Shown here piece after piece: positions 11,901-24,145 of a stretch of DNA of 64,000 nt. The stretch's first letter is position 1; each line of letters opens with the position of its first letter. Both the position numbers and the translations under genes were made by a program. The stretch is from NCBI RefSeq assembly GCF_051014685.1, contig NW_027478757.1:434001-498000 (forward strand), given 5' to 3'. Origin of the DNA: Ptiloglossa arizonensis (lineage: Eukaryota; Arthropoda; Insecta; Hymenoptera; Colletidae). The notes beneath the pieces were generated by a model. That model was given only the letters and a program-made list of their open reading frames with translations. It ran no database searches and was not told where the DNA came from.

Positions 11901-14900
11901 AAGTAGAAACTCGCCCGATTACAACGGTATGCGTACTTTTCCCCTAGGCCGTTCGAGTTATTCGTTTCGAGCATCAGAACTGCGAAAATTTTGAGTATCT
12001 CAAGCGTTTCTTACTTCCAAACTGCCATATCTCGCGAACGGATTGACCAAACCGCAAAATTTCTGTTGCATCTGAAGGTAGAAACTCGCCCGATTACAAC
12101 GGTATGCGTACTTTTCCCCTAGGCCGTTCTAGTTATTCGTTTCGAGCATCAGAACTGCGAAAATTTTGAGTTTCTCAAGCGTTTCTTACCTACAAACTGC
12201 CACATCTCGCGAACGGATTGACCAATCCGCAAAATTTCTGTTGCATCTGAAAGTAGAAACTCGCCCGATTAAAACACTATGCGTACTTTTCCCCTAGGCC
12301 GTTCTAGTTATTCGCTTCGAGCATCAGAACTGCGAAAATTTTGAGTTTCTCAAGCGTTTTTACCTCCAAACTGCCATATCTCGCGAACGGATTGACCAAT
12401 CCGCAAAATTTCTGTTGCATCTGAAAGTAGAAACTCGCCCGATTACAACGGTATGCGTACTTTTCCCCTAGGCCGCCCTAGTAATTCGTTTCGAGCATCA
12501 GAACTGCGAAAATTTTGTGTTTCTCAAGCGTTTCTTACCTCCAAACTGCCATATCTCGCGAACGGATTGACCAATCCGCAAAATTTCTGTTGCATCTGAA
12601 AGTAGAAACTCGCCCGATTACAACTGTGTGCGTACTTTTCCCCTAGGCCGTTCTAGTTATTCGTTTCGAGCAACAGAACTGCGAAAATTTTGAGTTTCTC
12701 AAGCGTTGCTTACCTCCAAACTGCCATATCTCGCGAACGGATTGACCAATCCGCAAAATTTCTGTTGCATCTGAAAGTAGAAACTCGCCCGATTACAACG
12801 GTATGCGTACTTTTCCCCTAGGCCGTTCTAGTTATTGGTTTCGAGCATCAGAACTGCGAAAATTTTGAGTTTCTCAAGCGTTTCTTACTTCCAAACTGCC
12901 ATATCTCGCGAACGGATTGACCAATCCGAAAAATTTCTGTTGCATCTGAATGTAGAAACTCGCCCGATTACAACGGTATGCGTACTTTTCCCCTAGGCCG
13001 TTCTAGTTATTCGTTTCGAGCATCAGAACTGCGAAAATTTTGAGTTTCTCAAGCGTTTCTTACTTCCAAACTGCCATATCTCGCGAACGGACTGACCAAT
13101 CCGCAAAATTTCTGTTGCATCTGAAAGTGGAAACTCGCCCGATTACAACTGTATGCGTACTTTTCCCCTAGGACTTTCTAGTTATGCTTGTCGAGCATCA
13201 GAACTGCGAAAATGTTGAGTTTCTCAAGCGTTTCTTACCTCCAAACTGCCATATCTCGCGAACGGATTGACCAATCCGCAAAATTTCTGTTGCATCTGAA
13301 AGTAGAAACTCGCCCGATTACAACTGTGTGCGTACTTTTCGCCTAGGCCGTTCTAGTTATTCGCTTCGAGCAACAGAACTGCGAAAATTTTGAGTTTCTC
13401 AACCGTTGCTTACCTCCAAACTGCCATATCTCGCGAACGAATTGACCAATCCGCAAAATTTCTGTTGCATCTGAAAGTAGAAACTCGCCCGATTACCCCG
13501 GTAAGCGTACTTTTCCCCTAGGCCGTTCTAGTTATTCGTTTCGAGCATCAGAACTGCGAAAATTTTGAGTTTCTCAAGCGTTTCTTACTTCCAAACTGCC
13601 ATATCTCGCGAACGGATTGACCAATCCGCAAAATTTCTGTTGCATCTGAAGGTAGAAACTCGCCCGATTACAACGGTATGCGTACTTTTCCCCTAGGCCG
13701 TTCGAGATATTCGTTTCGAGCATCAGAACTGCGAAAATTTTGAGTATCTCAAGCGTTTCTTACTTCCAAACTGCCATATCTCGCGAACGGATTGACCAAT
13801 CCGCAAAATTTCTGTTGCATCTGAAGGTAGAAACTCGCCCGATTACAACGGTATGCGTACTTTTCCCCTAGGCCGTTCTAGTTATTCGTTTCGAGCATCA
13901 GAACTGCGAAAATTTTGAGTTTCTCAAGCGTTTCTTACCTACAAACTGCCACATCTCGCGAACGGATTGACCAATCCGCAAAATTTCTGATGCATCTGAA
14001 AGCAGAAACTCGCCCGATTACAACGGTATGCGTACTTTTCCCCTAGGCAGCCCTAGTAATTCGTTTCGAGCATCAGAACTGCGAAAATTTTGAGTTTCTC
14101 AAGCGTTTCTTACTTCCAAACTGCCATATCTCGCGAACGGATTGACCAGTCCGCAAAATTTCTGTTGCATCTGAAAGTGGAAACTCGCCCGATTACAACT
14201 GTATGCGTACTTTTCCCCTAGGCCGTTCTAGTTATGCTTGTCGAGCATCAGAACTGCGAAAATTTTGAGTTTCTCAAGCGTTCCTTACCTCCAAACTGCC
14301 ATATCTCGCGAACGGATTGACCAATCCGCAAAATTTCTGTTGCATCTGAAAGTAGAAACTCGCCCGATTACAACTGTATGCGTACTTTTCCCCTAGGCCG
14401 TTCTAGTTATTCGTTTCGAGCATCAGAACTGCGAAAATTTTGAGTTTCTCAAGCGTTTCTTACCTACAAACTGCCACATCTCGCGAACGGATTGACCAAT
14501 CCGCAAAATTTCTGATGCATCTGAAAGCAGAAACTCGCCCGATTACAACGGTATGCGTACTTTTCCCTTAGGCAGCCCTAGTAATTCGTTTCGAGCATCA
14601 GAACTGCGAAAATTTTGAGTTTCTCAAGCGTTTCTTACTTCCAAACTGCCATATCTCGCGAACGGATTGACCAATCCGCAAAATTTCTGTTGCATCTGAA
14701 AGTGGAAACTCGCCCGATTACAACTGTATGCGTGCTTTTCCCCTAGGCCGTTCTTGTTATGCTTGTCGAGCATCAGAACTGCGAAAATTTTGAGTTTCTC
14801 AAGCGTTCCTTACCTCCAAACTGCCATATCTCGCGAACGGATTGACCAATCCGCAAAATTTCTGTTGCATCTGAAAGTAGAAACTCGCCCGATTACAACT

Positions 14901-15046
14901 GTATGCGTACTTTTCCCCTAGGCCGTTCTAGTTATTCGTTTCGAGCAACAGAACTGCGAAAATTTTGAGTTTCTCAAGCGTTTCTTACTTCCAAACTGCC
15001 ATATCTCGCGAACGGATTGACCAATCCGCAAAATTTCTGTTGCATC
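8923..15046 (+). repeat. 20-monomer (3,499-bp) segment repeated: 8,923-12,421 and 12,422-15,046
   Basis: Monomers from 8,923 (GCCGCCCTAGTAATTC) recur in order from 12,422, with the rare marker GTTCGAGATATTCG at 10,202 and 13,701, 3,499 bases apart. The missing base comes from the short monomer at 12,248. The second copy matches for about 15 monomers, until an extra monomer at 15,047 (ATTAAAACTG) separates it from the first pattern. Scattered single-base differences distinguish the copies, for example AGGACTTTCTAG near 13,170 against AGGCCGTTCTAG. Confidence 0.8.
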
Positions 15047-17716
15047 TGAAAGTGGAAACTCGCCCGATTAAAACTGTATGCGTACTTTTCCCCTAGGCCG
15101 TTCTAGTTATTCGTTTCGAGCAACAGAACTGCGAAAATTTTGAGTTTCTCAAGCGTTTCTTACTTCCAAACTGCCATATCTCGCGAACGGATTGACCAAT
15201 CCGCAAAATTTCTGTTGCATCTGAAGGTAGAATCTCGCCCGATTACAACGGTATGCGTACTTTTCCCCTAGGCCGTTCTAGTTATTCGTTTCGTGCATCA
15301 GAACTGCGAAAATTTTGAGTTTCTCAAGCGTTTCTTACTTCCAAACTGCCATATCTCGCGAACGGATTGACCAATCCGCAAAATTTCTGTTGCATCTGAA
15401 GGTAGAATCTCGCCCGATTACAACGGTATGCGTACTTTTCCCCTAGGCCGTTCTAGTTATTCGTTTCGAGCATCAGAACTGCGAAAATTTTGAGTTTCTC
15501 AAGCGTTTCTTACATCCAAACTGCGATATCTCGCGAACGGATTGACCAATCCGCAAAATTTCTGTTGCATCTGAGAGTAGAAACCCGCCCGATTATAACT
15601 GTATGCGTACTTTTCCCCTAGTCCGTTATAGTTATTCGTTTCGAGCATCAGAACTGCGAAAATTCTTAGTTTCTCAAGCGTTTCTTACCTCCAAACTGCC
15701 ATATCTCGCGAACGAATTGACCAATCCGCAAAATTTCTGTTGCATCTGAAAGTAGAAACTCGCCCGATTACAACGGTATACGTACTTTTCCCCTAGGCCG
15801 TTCTAGTTGTGCCTGTCGAGCATCAGAACTGCGATAATTTTGAGTTCATCAAGCGTTTCTTACCTCCAAACTGCCATATCTCGCGAACGGATTGACCAAT
15901 CCGCAAAATTTCTGTTGCATGTGAAAGTAGAAACTCGCCCGATTACAACTGTATGCGTACTTTTCCCCTAGGCCGTTCTAGTTATTCGTTTCGAGCAACA
16001 GAACTGCGAAAATTTTGAGTTTCTCAAGCGTTGCTTACCTCCAAACTGCCATATCTCGCGACCGGATAGACCAATCCGCAAAATTTCTGTTGCATCTGAA
16101 AGTAGAAACTCGCCCGATTACAACGGTATACGTACTTTTCGCCTAGGCCGTTCTAGTTATTCGCTTCGAGCATCAGAACTGCGAAAATTTTGAGTTTCTC
16201 AACCTTTTCTTACCTCCAAATTGTCATATCTCGCGAACGTATTGACCAATCCGCAAAATTTCTGTTGCATCTGAAAGTAGAAACTCGCCCGATTACAACG
16301 GTATGCGTACTTTTCCCCTAGGCCGTTCTAGTTATTCGTTTCAAGCATCACAACTGCGAAAATTTTGAGTTTCTCAAGCGTTTCTTACTTCCAAACTGCC
16401 ATATCTCGCGAACAGATTGACCAATCCGCAAAATTTCTGTTGCATCTGAAGGTAGAAACTCGCCCGATTACAACGGTATGCGTACTTTTCTCCTAGGCCG
16501 TTCTAGTTATTCGTTTCGAGCATCAGAACTGCGAAAATTTTGAGTATCTCAAGCGTTTCTTACCTCCAAACTGCCATATCTCGCGAACGGATTGACCAAT
16601 CCGCAAAATTTCTGTTGCATCTGAAAGTAGAAACTCGCCCGATTACAACGGTATGCGTACTTTTCCCCTAGACCGTTCTAGTTATTCGTGTCGAGCATCA
16701 GAACTGCGAAAATTTTGAGTTTCTCAAGCGTTTCTTACCTCCAAACTGCCATATCTCGCGAACGGATTGACCAATCCGCAAAATTTCTGTTGCATCTGAA
16801 GGTAGAAACTCGCCCGATTACAACGGTACGCGTACTTTTCCCCTAGGCCGTTCTAGTTATTCGTTTCGTGCATCAGAACTGCGAAAATTTTGAGTTTCTC
16901 AAGCGTTTCTTACTTCCAAACTGCCATATCTCGCGAACGGATTGACCAATCCGCAAAATTTCTGTTGCATCTGAAAGTAGAAACTCGCCCGATTACAATG
17001 GTATGCGTACTTTTCCCCTAGGCCGCCCTAGTAATTCGTTTCGAGCATCAGAACTGCGAAAATTTTGAGTATCTCAAGCGTTTCTTACCTCCAAACTGCC
17101 ATATCTCGCGAACGGATTGACCAATCCGCAAAATTTCTGTTGCATCTGAGAGTAGAAACCCGCCCGATTACAACTGTATGCGTACTTTTCCCCTAGTCCG
17201 TTATAGTTATTCGTTTCGAGCATAAGAACTGCGAAAATTCTTAGTTTCTCAAGCGTTTCTTACCTCCAAACTGCCATATCTCGCGAACGAATTGACCAAT
17301 CCGCAAAATTTCTGTTGCATCTGAAAGTAGAAACTCGCCCGATTACAACGGTATACGTACTTTTCCCCTAGGCCGTTCTAGTTGTGCCTGTCGAGCATCA
17401 GAACTGCGATAATTTTGAGTTCATCAAGCGTTTCTTACCTCCAAACTGCCATATCTCGCGAACGGATTGACCAATCCGCAAAATTTCTGTTGCATGTGAA
17501 AGTAGAAACTCGCCCGATTACAACTGTATGCGTACTTTTCCCCTAGGCCGTTCTAGTTATTCGTTTCGAGCAACAGAACTGCGAAAATTTTGAGTTTCTC
17601 AAGCGTTGCTTACCTCCAAACTGCCATATCTCGCGAACGGATTGACCAATCCGCAAAATTTCTGTTGCATCTGAAAGTAGAAACTCGCCCGATTACAACG
17701 GTATACGTACTTTTCG

Positions 17717-18170
17717 CCTAGGCCGTTCGAGATATTCGTTTCGAGCATCAGAACTGCGAAAATTTTGAGTATCTCAAGCGTTTCTTACTTCCAAACTGCC
17801 ATATCTCGCGAACGGATTGACCAATCCGCAAAATTTCTGTTGCATCTGAAGGTAGAAACTCGCCCGATTACAACGGTATGCGTACTTTTCCCCTAGGCCG
17901 TTCTAGTTATTCGTTTCGAGCATCAGAACTGCGAAAATTTTGAGTTTCTCAAGCGTTTCTTACCTACAAACTGCCACATCTCGCGAACGGATTGACCAAT
18001 CCGCAAAATTTCTGATGCATCTGAAAGCAGAATCTCGCCCGATTACAACGATATGCGTACTTTTCCCCTAGGCAGCCCTAGTAATTCGTTTCGAGCATCA
18101 GAACTGCGAAAATTTTGAGTTTCTCAAGCGTTTCTTACTTCCAAACTGCCATATCTCGCGAACGGATTGA
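17717..18170 (+). repeat. Block I-type segment joined inside Block II
   Basis: A monomer that begins as the Block II TTTTCGCCTAGG type changes within 17,717-17,728 into the GTTCGAGATATTCG/GAGTATCTC type, otherwise found only in Block I (10,202 and 13,701). The two monomers that follow also match Block I: GAAGGTAGAAACTCG with CCTACAAACTGCCAC, then GATGCATCTGAAAGCAG with AGGCAGCCCTAG. It is therefore a transfer of roughly two to three Block I monomers. The piece is present again in the second copy of the surrounding 12-monomer duplication, from about 19,820, with one monomer removed. Confidence 0.75.
18037..18053 (-). other. Weak CENP-B-box-like match (8 of 9 core bases)
   Basis: Read on the minus strand, the ATTACAACGATATG monomer fits the mammalian core NTTCGNNNNANNCGGGN at 8 of 9 fixed bases. 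The ordinary ATTACAACGG monomer fits 7 of 9. A copy of the 8/9 site is at 19,962-19,978 in the duplicated unit. One 7/9 match per 175 bp on two strands is about what chance gives (expected near 0.5), so this is recorded only as a candidate. Confidence 0.2.
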
Positions 18171-21005
18171 CCAATCCGCAAAATTTCTGTTGCATCTGAA
18201 AGTAGAAACTCGCCTGATTACAACGGTATGCGCACTTTTCCCCTAGGCCGTTCTAGTTATTCGTTTCGAGCATCAGAACTGCGAAAATTTTGAGTTTCTC
18301 AAGCGTTTCTTACCTCCAAACTGCGATATCTCGCGAACGGATTGACCAATCCGCAAAATTTCTGTTGCATCTGAGAGTAGAAACCCGCCCGATTATAACT
18401 GTATGCGTACTTTTCCCCTAGTCTGTTATAGTTATTCGTTTCGAGCATCAGAACTGCGAAAATTCTTAGTTTCTCAAGCGTTTCTTACCTCCAAACTGCC
18501 ATATCTCGCGAACGAATTGACCAATCCGCAAAATTTCTGTTGCATCTGAAAGTAGAAACTCGCCCGATTACAACGGTATACGTACTTTTCCCCTAGGCCG
18601 TTCTAGTTGTGCCTGTCGAGCATCAGAACTGCGAAAATTTTGAGTATCTCAAGCGTTTCTTACCTCCAAACTGCCATATCTCGCGAACGGATTGACCAAT
18701 CCGCAAAATTTCTGTTGCATCTGAAAGTAGAAACTCGCCCGATTACAACGGTATGCGTACTTTTCCCCTAGACCGTTCTAGTTATTCGTGTCGAGCATCA
18801 GAACTGCGAAAATTTTGAGTTTCTCAAGCGTTTCTTACCTCCAAACTGCCATATCTCGCGAACGGATTGACCAATCCGCAAAATTTCTGTTGCATCTGAA
18901 GGTAGAAACTCGCCCGATTACAACGGTACGCGTACTTTTCCCCTAGGCCGTTCTAGTTATTCGTTTCGTGCATCAGAACTGCGAAAATTTTGAGTTTCTC
19001 AAGCGTTTCTTACTTCCAAACTGCCATATCTCGCGAACGGATTGACCAATCCGCAAAATTTCTGTTGCATCTGAAAGTAGAAACTCGCCCGATTACAATG
19101 GTATGCGTACTTTTCCCCTAGGCCGCCCTAGTAATTCGTTTCGAGCATCAGAACTGCGAAAATTTTGAGTATCTCAAGCGTTTCTTACCTCCAAACTGCC
19201 ATATCTCGCGAACGGATTGACCAATCCGCAAAATTTCTGTTGCATCTGAGAGTAGAAACCCGCCCGATTACAACTGTATGCGTACTTTTCCCCTAGTCCG
19301 TTATAGTTATTCGTTTCGAGCATAAGAACTGCGAAAATTCTTAGTTTCTCAAGCGTTTCTTACCTCCAAACTGCCATATCTCGCGAACGAATTGACCAAT
19401 CCGCAAAATTTCTGTTGCATCTGAAAGTAGAAACTCGCCCGATTACAACGGTATACGTACTTTTCCCCTAGGCCGTTCTAGTTGTGCCTGTCGAGCATCA
19501 GAACTGCGATAATTTTGAGTTCATCAAGCGTTTCTTACCTCCAAACTGCCATATCTCGCGAACGGATTGACCAATCCGCAAAATTTCTGTTGCATGTGAA
19601 AGTAGAAACTCGCCCGATTACAACTGTATGCGTACTTTTCCCCTAGGCCGTTCTAGTTATTCGTTTCGAGCAACAGAACTGCGAAAATTTTGAGTTTCTC
19701 AAGCGTTGCTTACCTCCAAACTGCCATATCTCGCGAACGGATTGACCAATCCGCAAAATTTCTGTTGCATCTGAAAGTAGAAACTCGCCCGATTACAACG
19801 GTATACGTACTTTTCGCCTAGGCCGTTCGAGATATTCGTTTCGAGCATCAGAACTGCGAAAATTTTGAGTTTCTCAAGCGTTTCTTACCTACAAACTGCC
19901 ACATCTCGCGAACGGATTGACCAATCCGCAAAATTTCTGATGCATCTGAAAGCAGAATCTCGCCCGATTACAACGATATGCGTACTTTTCCCCTAGGCAG
20001 CCCTAGTAATTCGTTTCGAGCATCAGAACTGCGAAAATTTTGAGTTTCTCAAGCGTTTCTTACTTCCAAACTGCCATATCTCGCGAACGGATTGACCAAT
20101 CCGCAAAATTTCTGTTGCATCTGAAAGTAGAAACTCGCCTGATTACAACGGTATGCGCACTTTTCCCCTAGGCCGTTCTAGTTATTCGTTTCGAGCATCA
20201 GAACTGCGAAAATTTTGAGTTTCTCAAGCGTTTCTTACCTCCAAACTGCGATATCTCGCGAACGGATTGACCAATCCGCAAAATTTCTGTTGCATCTGAG
20301 AGTAGAAACCCGCCCGATTATAACTGTATGCGTACTTTTCCCCTAGTCTGTTATAGTTATTCGTTTCGAGCATCAGAACTGCGAAAATTCTTAGTTTCTC
20401 AAGCGTTTCTTACCTCCAAACTGCCATATCTCGCGAACGAATTGACCAATCCGCAAAATTTCTGTTGCATCTGAAAGTAGAAACTCGCCCGATTACAACG
20501 GTATACGTACTTTTCCCCTAGGCCGTTCTAGTTGTGCCTGTCGAGCATCAGAACTGCGATAATTTTGAGTTCATCAAGCGTTTCTTACCTCCAAACTGCC
20601 ATATCTCGCGAACGGATTGACCAATCCGCAAAATTTCTGTTGCATGTGAAAGTAGAAACTCGCCCGATTACAACTGTATGCGTACTTTTCCCCTAGGCCG
20701 TTCTAGTTATTCGTTTCGAGCAACAGAACTGCGAAAATTTTGAGTATCTCAAGCGTTGCTTACCTCCAAACTGCCATATCTCGCGACCGGATTGACCAAT
20801 CCGCAAAATTTCTGTTGCATCTGAAAGTAGAAACTCGCCCGATTACAACGGTATACGTACTTTTCGCCTGGGCCGTTCTAGTTATTCGCTTCGAGCATCA
20901 GAACTGCGAAAATTTTGAGTTTCTCAACCTTTTCTTACCTCCAAATTGTCATATCTCGCGAACGTATTGACCAATCCGCAAAATTTCTGTTGCATCTGAA
21001 AGTAG

Positions 21006-21010
21006 AAATC
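21006..21010 (+). other. Private single-base deletion
   Basis: GTAGAAATCGCCCG replaces GTAGAAACTCGCCCG, giving a 174-bp monomer. This is the only other indel that I detected in the window, shown by the shift of monomer phase from minus 3 to minus 4 between 20,297 and 22,221. It is not seen in any neighbouring copy. Confidence 0.85.
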
Positions 21011-22395
21011 GCCCGATTACAACGGTATGCGTACTTTTCCCCTAGGCCGTTCTAGTTATTCGTTTCAAGCATCACAACTGCGAAAATTTTGAGTTTCTCA
21101 AGCGTTTCTTACTTCCAAACTGCCATATCTCGCGAACAGATTGACCAATCCGCAAAATTTCTGTTGCATCTGAAGGTAGAAACTCGCCCGATTACAACGG
21201 TATGCGTACTTTTCTCCTAGGCCGTTCTAGTTATTCGTTTCGAGCATCAGAACTGCGAAAATTTTGAGTATCTCAAGCGTTTCTTACCTCCAAACTGCCA
21301 TATCTCGCGAACGGATTGACCAATCCGCAAAATTTCTGTTGCATCTGAAAGTAGAAACTCGCCCGATTACAACGGTATGCGTACATTTCCCCTAGGCCGT
21401 TCTAGTTATTCGTGTCGATCATCAGAACTGCGAAAATTTTGAGTTTCTCAAGCGTTTCTTACCTCCAAACTGCCATATCTCGCGAACGGATTGACCAATC
21501 CGCAAAATTTCTGTTGCATCTGAAGGTAGATACTCGCCCGATTACAACGGTACGCGTACTTTTCCCCTAGGCCGTTCTAGTTATTCGTTTCGTGCATCAG
21601 AACTGCGAAAATTTTGAGTTTCTCAAGCGTTTCTTACTTCCAAACTGCCATATCTCGCGAACGGATTGACTAATCCGCAAAATTTCTGTTGCATCTGAAA
21701 GTAGAAACTCGCCCGATTACAATGGTATGCGTACTTTTCCCCTAGGCCGCCCTAGTAATTCGTTTCGAGCATCAGAACTGCGAAAATTTTGAGTTTCTCA
21801 AGCGTTTCTTACTTCCAAACTGCCATATCTCGCGAACGGATTGACCAATCCGCAAAATTTCTGTTGCACCTGAAAGTGGAAACTCGCCCGATTAAAACAG
21901 TATGCGTACTTTTCCCCTAGGCCGTTCTAGTTATTCGTTTCGTGCAACAGAACTGCAAAAATTTTGAGTTTCTCAAGCGTTTCTTACTTCCAAACTGCCA
22001 TATCTCGCGAACGGATTGACCAATCCGCAAAATTTCTGTTGCATCTGAAGGTAGAATCTCGCCCGATTACAACGGTATGCGTACTTTTCCCCTAGGCCGT
22101 TCAAGTTATTCGTTTCGAGCATCAGAACTGCGAAAATTTTGAGTTTCTCAAGCGTTTCTTACCTCCAAACTGCCATATCTCGCGAACGGATTGACCAATC
22201 CGCAAAATTTCTGTTGCATCTGAGAGTAGAAACCCGCCCGATTACAACTGTATGCGTACTTTTCCCCTAGTCCGTTATAGTTATTCGTTTCGAGCATAAG
22301 AACTGCGAAAATTCTTAGTTTCTCAAGCGTTTCTTACCTCCAAACTGCCATATCTCGCGAACGAATTGACCAATCCGCAAAATTTCTATTGCATC

Positions 22396-24145
22396 TGAAA
22401 GTAGAAACTCGCCCGATTACAACGGTATACGTACTTTTCCCCTAGGCCGTTCTAGTTGTGCCTGTCGAGCATCAGAACTGCGATAATTTTGAGTTCATCA
22501 AGCGTTTCTTACCTCCAAACTGCCATATCTCGCGAACGGATTGACCAATCCGCAAAATTTCTGTTGCATGTGAAAGTAGAAACTCGCCCGATTACAACTG
22601 TATGCGTACTTTTCCCCTAGGCCGTTCTAGTTATTCGTTTCGAGCAACAGAACTGCGAAGATTTTGAGTTTCTCAAGCGTTGCTTACCTCCAAACTGCCA
22701 TATCTCGCGAACGGATTGACCGATCCGCAAAATTTCTGTTGCATCTGAAAGTAGAAACTCGCCCGATTACAACGGTATACGTACTTTTCGCCTAGGCCGT
22801 TCTAGTTATTCGCTTCGAGCATCAGAACTGCGAAAATTTTGAGTTTCTCAAGCGTTTCTTACCTCCAAACTGTCATATCTCGCAAACGTATTGACCAATC
22901 CGCAAAATTTCTGTTGCATCTGAAAGTAGAAACTCGCCCGATTACAACGGTATGCGTACTTTTCCCCTAGGCCGTTCTAGTTACTCGTTTCGAGCATCAG
23001 AACTGCGAAAATTTTGAGTATCTCAAGCGTTTCTTACCTCCAAACTGCCATATCTCGCGAACGGATTGACCAATCCGCAAAATTTCTGTTGCATCTGAAA
23101 GTGGAAACTCGCCCGATTACAACGGTATGCGTACTTTTCCCCTAGGCCGTTCTAGTTATTCGTTTCGTGCAACAGAACTGCAAAAATTTTGAGTTTCTCA
23201 AGCGTTTCTTACTTCCAAACTGCCATATCTCGCGAACGGATTGACCAATCCGCAAAATTTCTGTTGCATCTGAAAGTAGAAACTCGCCCGATTACAACGG
23301 TATACGTACTTTTCCCCTAGGCCGTTCTAGTTGTGCCTGTCGAGCATCAGAACTGCGATAATTTTGAGTTCATCAAGCGTTTCTTACCTCCAAACTGCCA
23401 TATCTCGCGAACGGATTGACCAATCCGCAAAATTTCTGTTGCATGTGAAAGTAGAAACTCGCCCGATTACAACTGTATGCGTACTTTTCCCCTAGGCCGT
23501 TCTAGTTATTCGTTTCGAGCAACAGAACTGCGAAAATTTTGAGTTTCTCAAGCGTTGCTTACCTCCAAACTGCCATATCTCGCGAACGGATTGACCAATC
23601 CGCAAAATTTCTGTTGCATCTGAAAGTAGAAACTCGCCCGATTACAACGGTATACGTACTTTTCGCCTAGGCCGTTCTAGTTATTCGCTTCGAGCATCAG
23701 AACTGCGAAAATTTTGAGTTTCTCAAGCGTTTCTTACCTCCAAACTGTCATATCTCGCAAACGTATTGACCAATCCGCAAAATTTCTGTTGCATCTGAAA
23801 GTAGAAACTCGCCCGATTACAACGGTATGCGTACTTTTCCCCTAGGCCGTTCTAGTTACTCGTTTCGAGCATCAGAACTGCGAAAATTTTGAGTATCTCA
23901 AGCGTTTCTTACCTCCAAACTGCCATATCTCGCGAACGGATTGACCAATCCGCAAAATTTCTGTTGCATCTGAAAGTGGAAACTCGCCCGATTACAACGG
24001 TATGCGTACTTTTCCCCTAGGCCGTTCTAGTTATTCGTTTCGTGCAACAGAACTGCAAAAATTTTGAGTTTCTCAAGCGTTTCATACTTCCAAACTGCCA
24101 TATCTCGCGAACGGATTGACCAATCCGCAAAATTTCTGTTGCATC
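22396..24145 (+). repeat. 5-monomer (875-bp) tandem duplication
   Basis: The monomer run GTTGTGCCTGTCG, CATGTGAAAG, TTTTCGCC, GTTACTCG, GTGCAACAG at 22,396-23,270 is repeated at 23,271-24,145. The copies are nearly the same, with private changes such as GCGAAGATTTTG near 22,660 and CCGATCCGC near 22,720 in the first and TTTCATACTTCC near 24,080 in the second. The duplication turns an 11-monomer cycle into 16 monomers between the GTTCAAG markers at 22,046 and 24,846. Confidence 0.8.

Larger units (their letters stand above)
1..15571 (+). repeat. Block I: 15-monomer HOR domain (89 monomers)
   Basis: This domain is built from a set of about 18 recognisable monomer types in a fixed order. Markers are TTCGTGCATCAG, ACAACAGTATG, GTTCGAGTTATT, GCCGCCCTAGTAATTC, ACAACTGTGTGCG, GAATGTAGAA, TTATGCTTGTCG, TTACCACGGTAAGCG and GAAAGCAGAAAC with AGGCAGCCCTAG. 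The normal cycle is types 4 to 18 and back to 4, which is 15 monomers or 2,625 bp. Cycles are truncated, extended or joined out of phase, for example a second run of types 4-7 from 3,850 and types 1-3 reappearing at 7,350. The right boundary is placed at 15,572, where the first GAGAGTAGAAACCCGCC monomer of Block II appears. The boundary is a change of monomer type, not a break in the array. Confidence 0.85.
16516..20540 (+). repeat. 12-monomer tandem duplication: 16,516-18,615 and 18,616-20,540
   Basis: Rare markers repeat 2,100 bases apart: TAGACCGTTCTAG at 16,670 and 18,770, GGTACGCG at 16,825 and 18,925, and GTTCGAGATATTCG at 17,726 and 19,826. The crossover can be placed between 18,616 and 18,634. 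There a monomer begins as the GTGCCTGTCG type and ends as the GAGTATCTC type. From about 19,871 the offset becomes 1,925, because the second unit has lost one monomer. I saw no other differences in the markers checked, so the duplication is recent. Confidence 0.85.

Noticed and set aside
20740..20970. 76-codon open frame on the plus strand, with similar ones at 49,439-49,669, 51,014-51,244, 58,539-58,769 and 60,464-60,694
   Set aside because: Each is longer than one monomer and reads the same satellite in two frames, because 175 is not a multiple of 3. They appear only where variants remove common stops, such as GAGTATC or TTGGCC forms. The similarity between them is monomer homology, and the pair at 58,539 and 60,464 is the 1,925-bp duplication. 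There is no domain and no coding signal.
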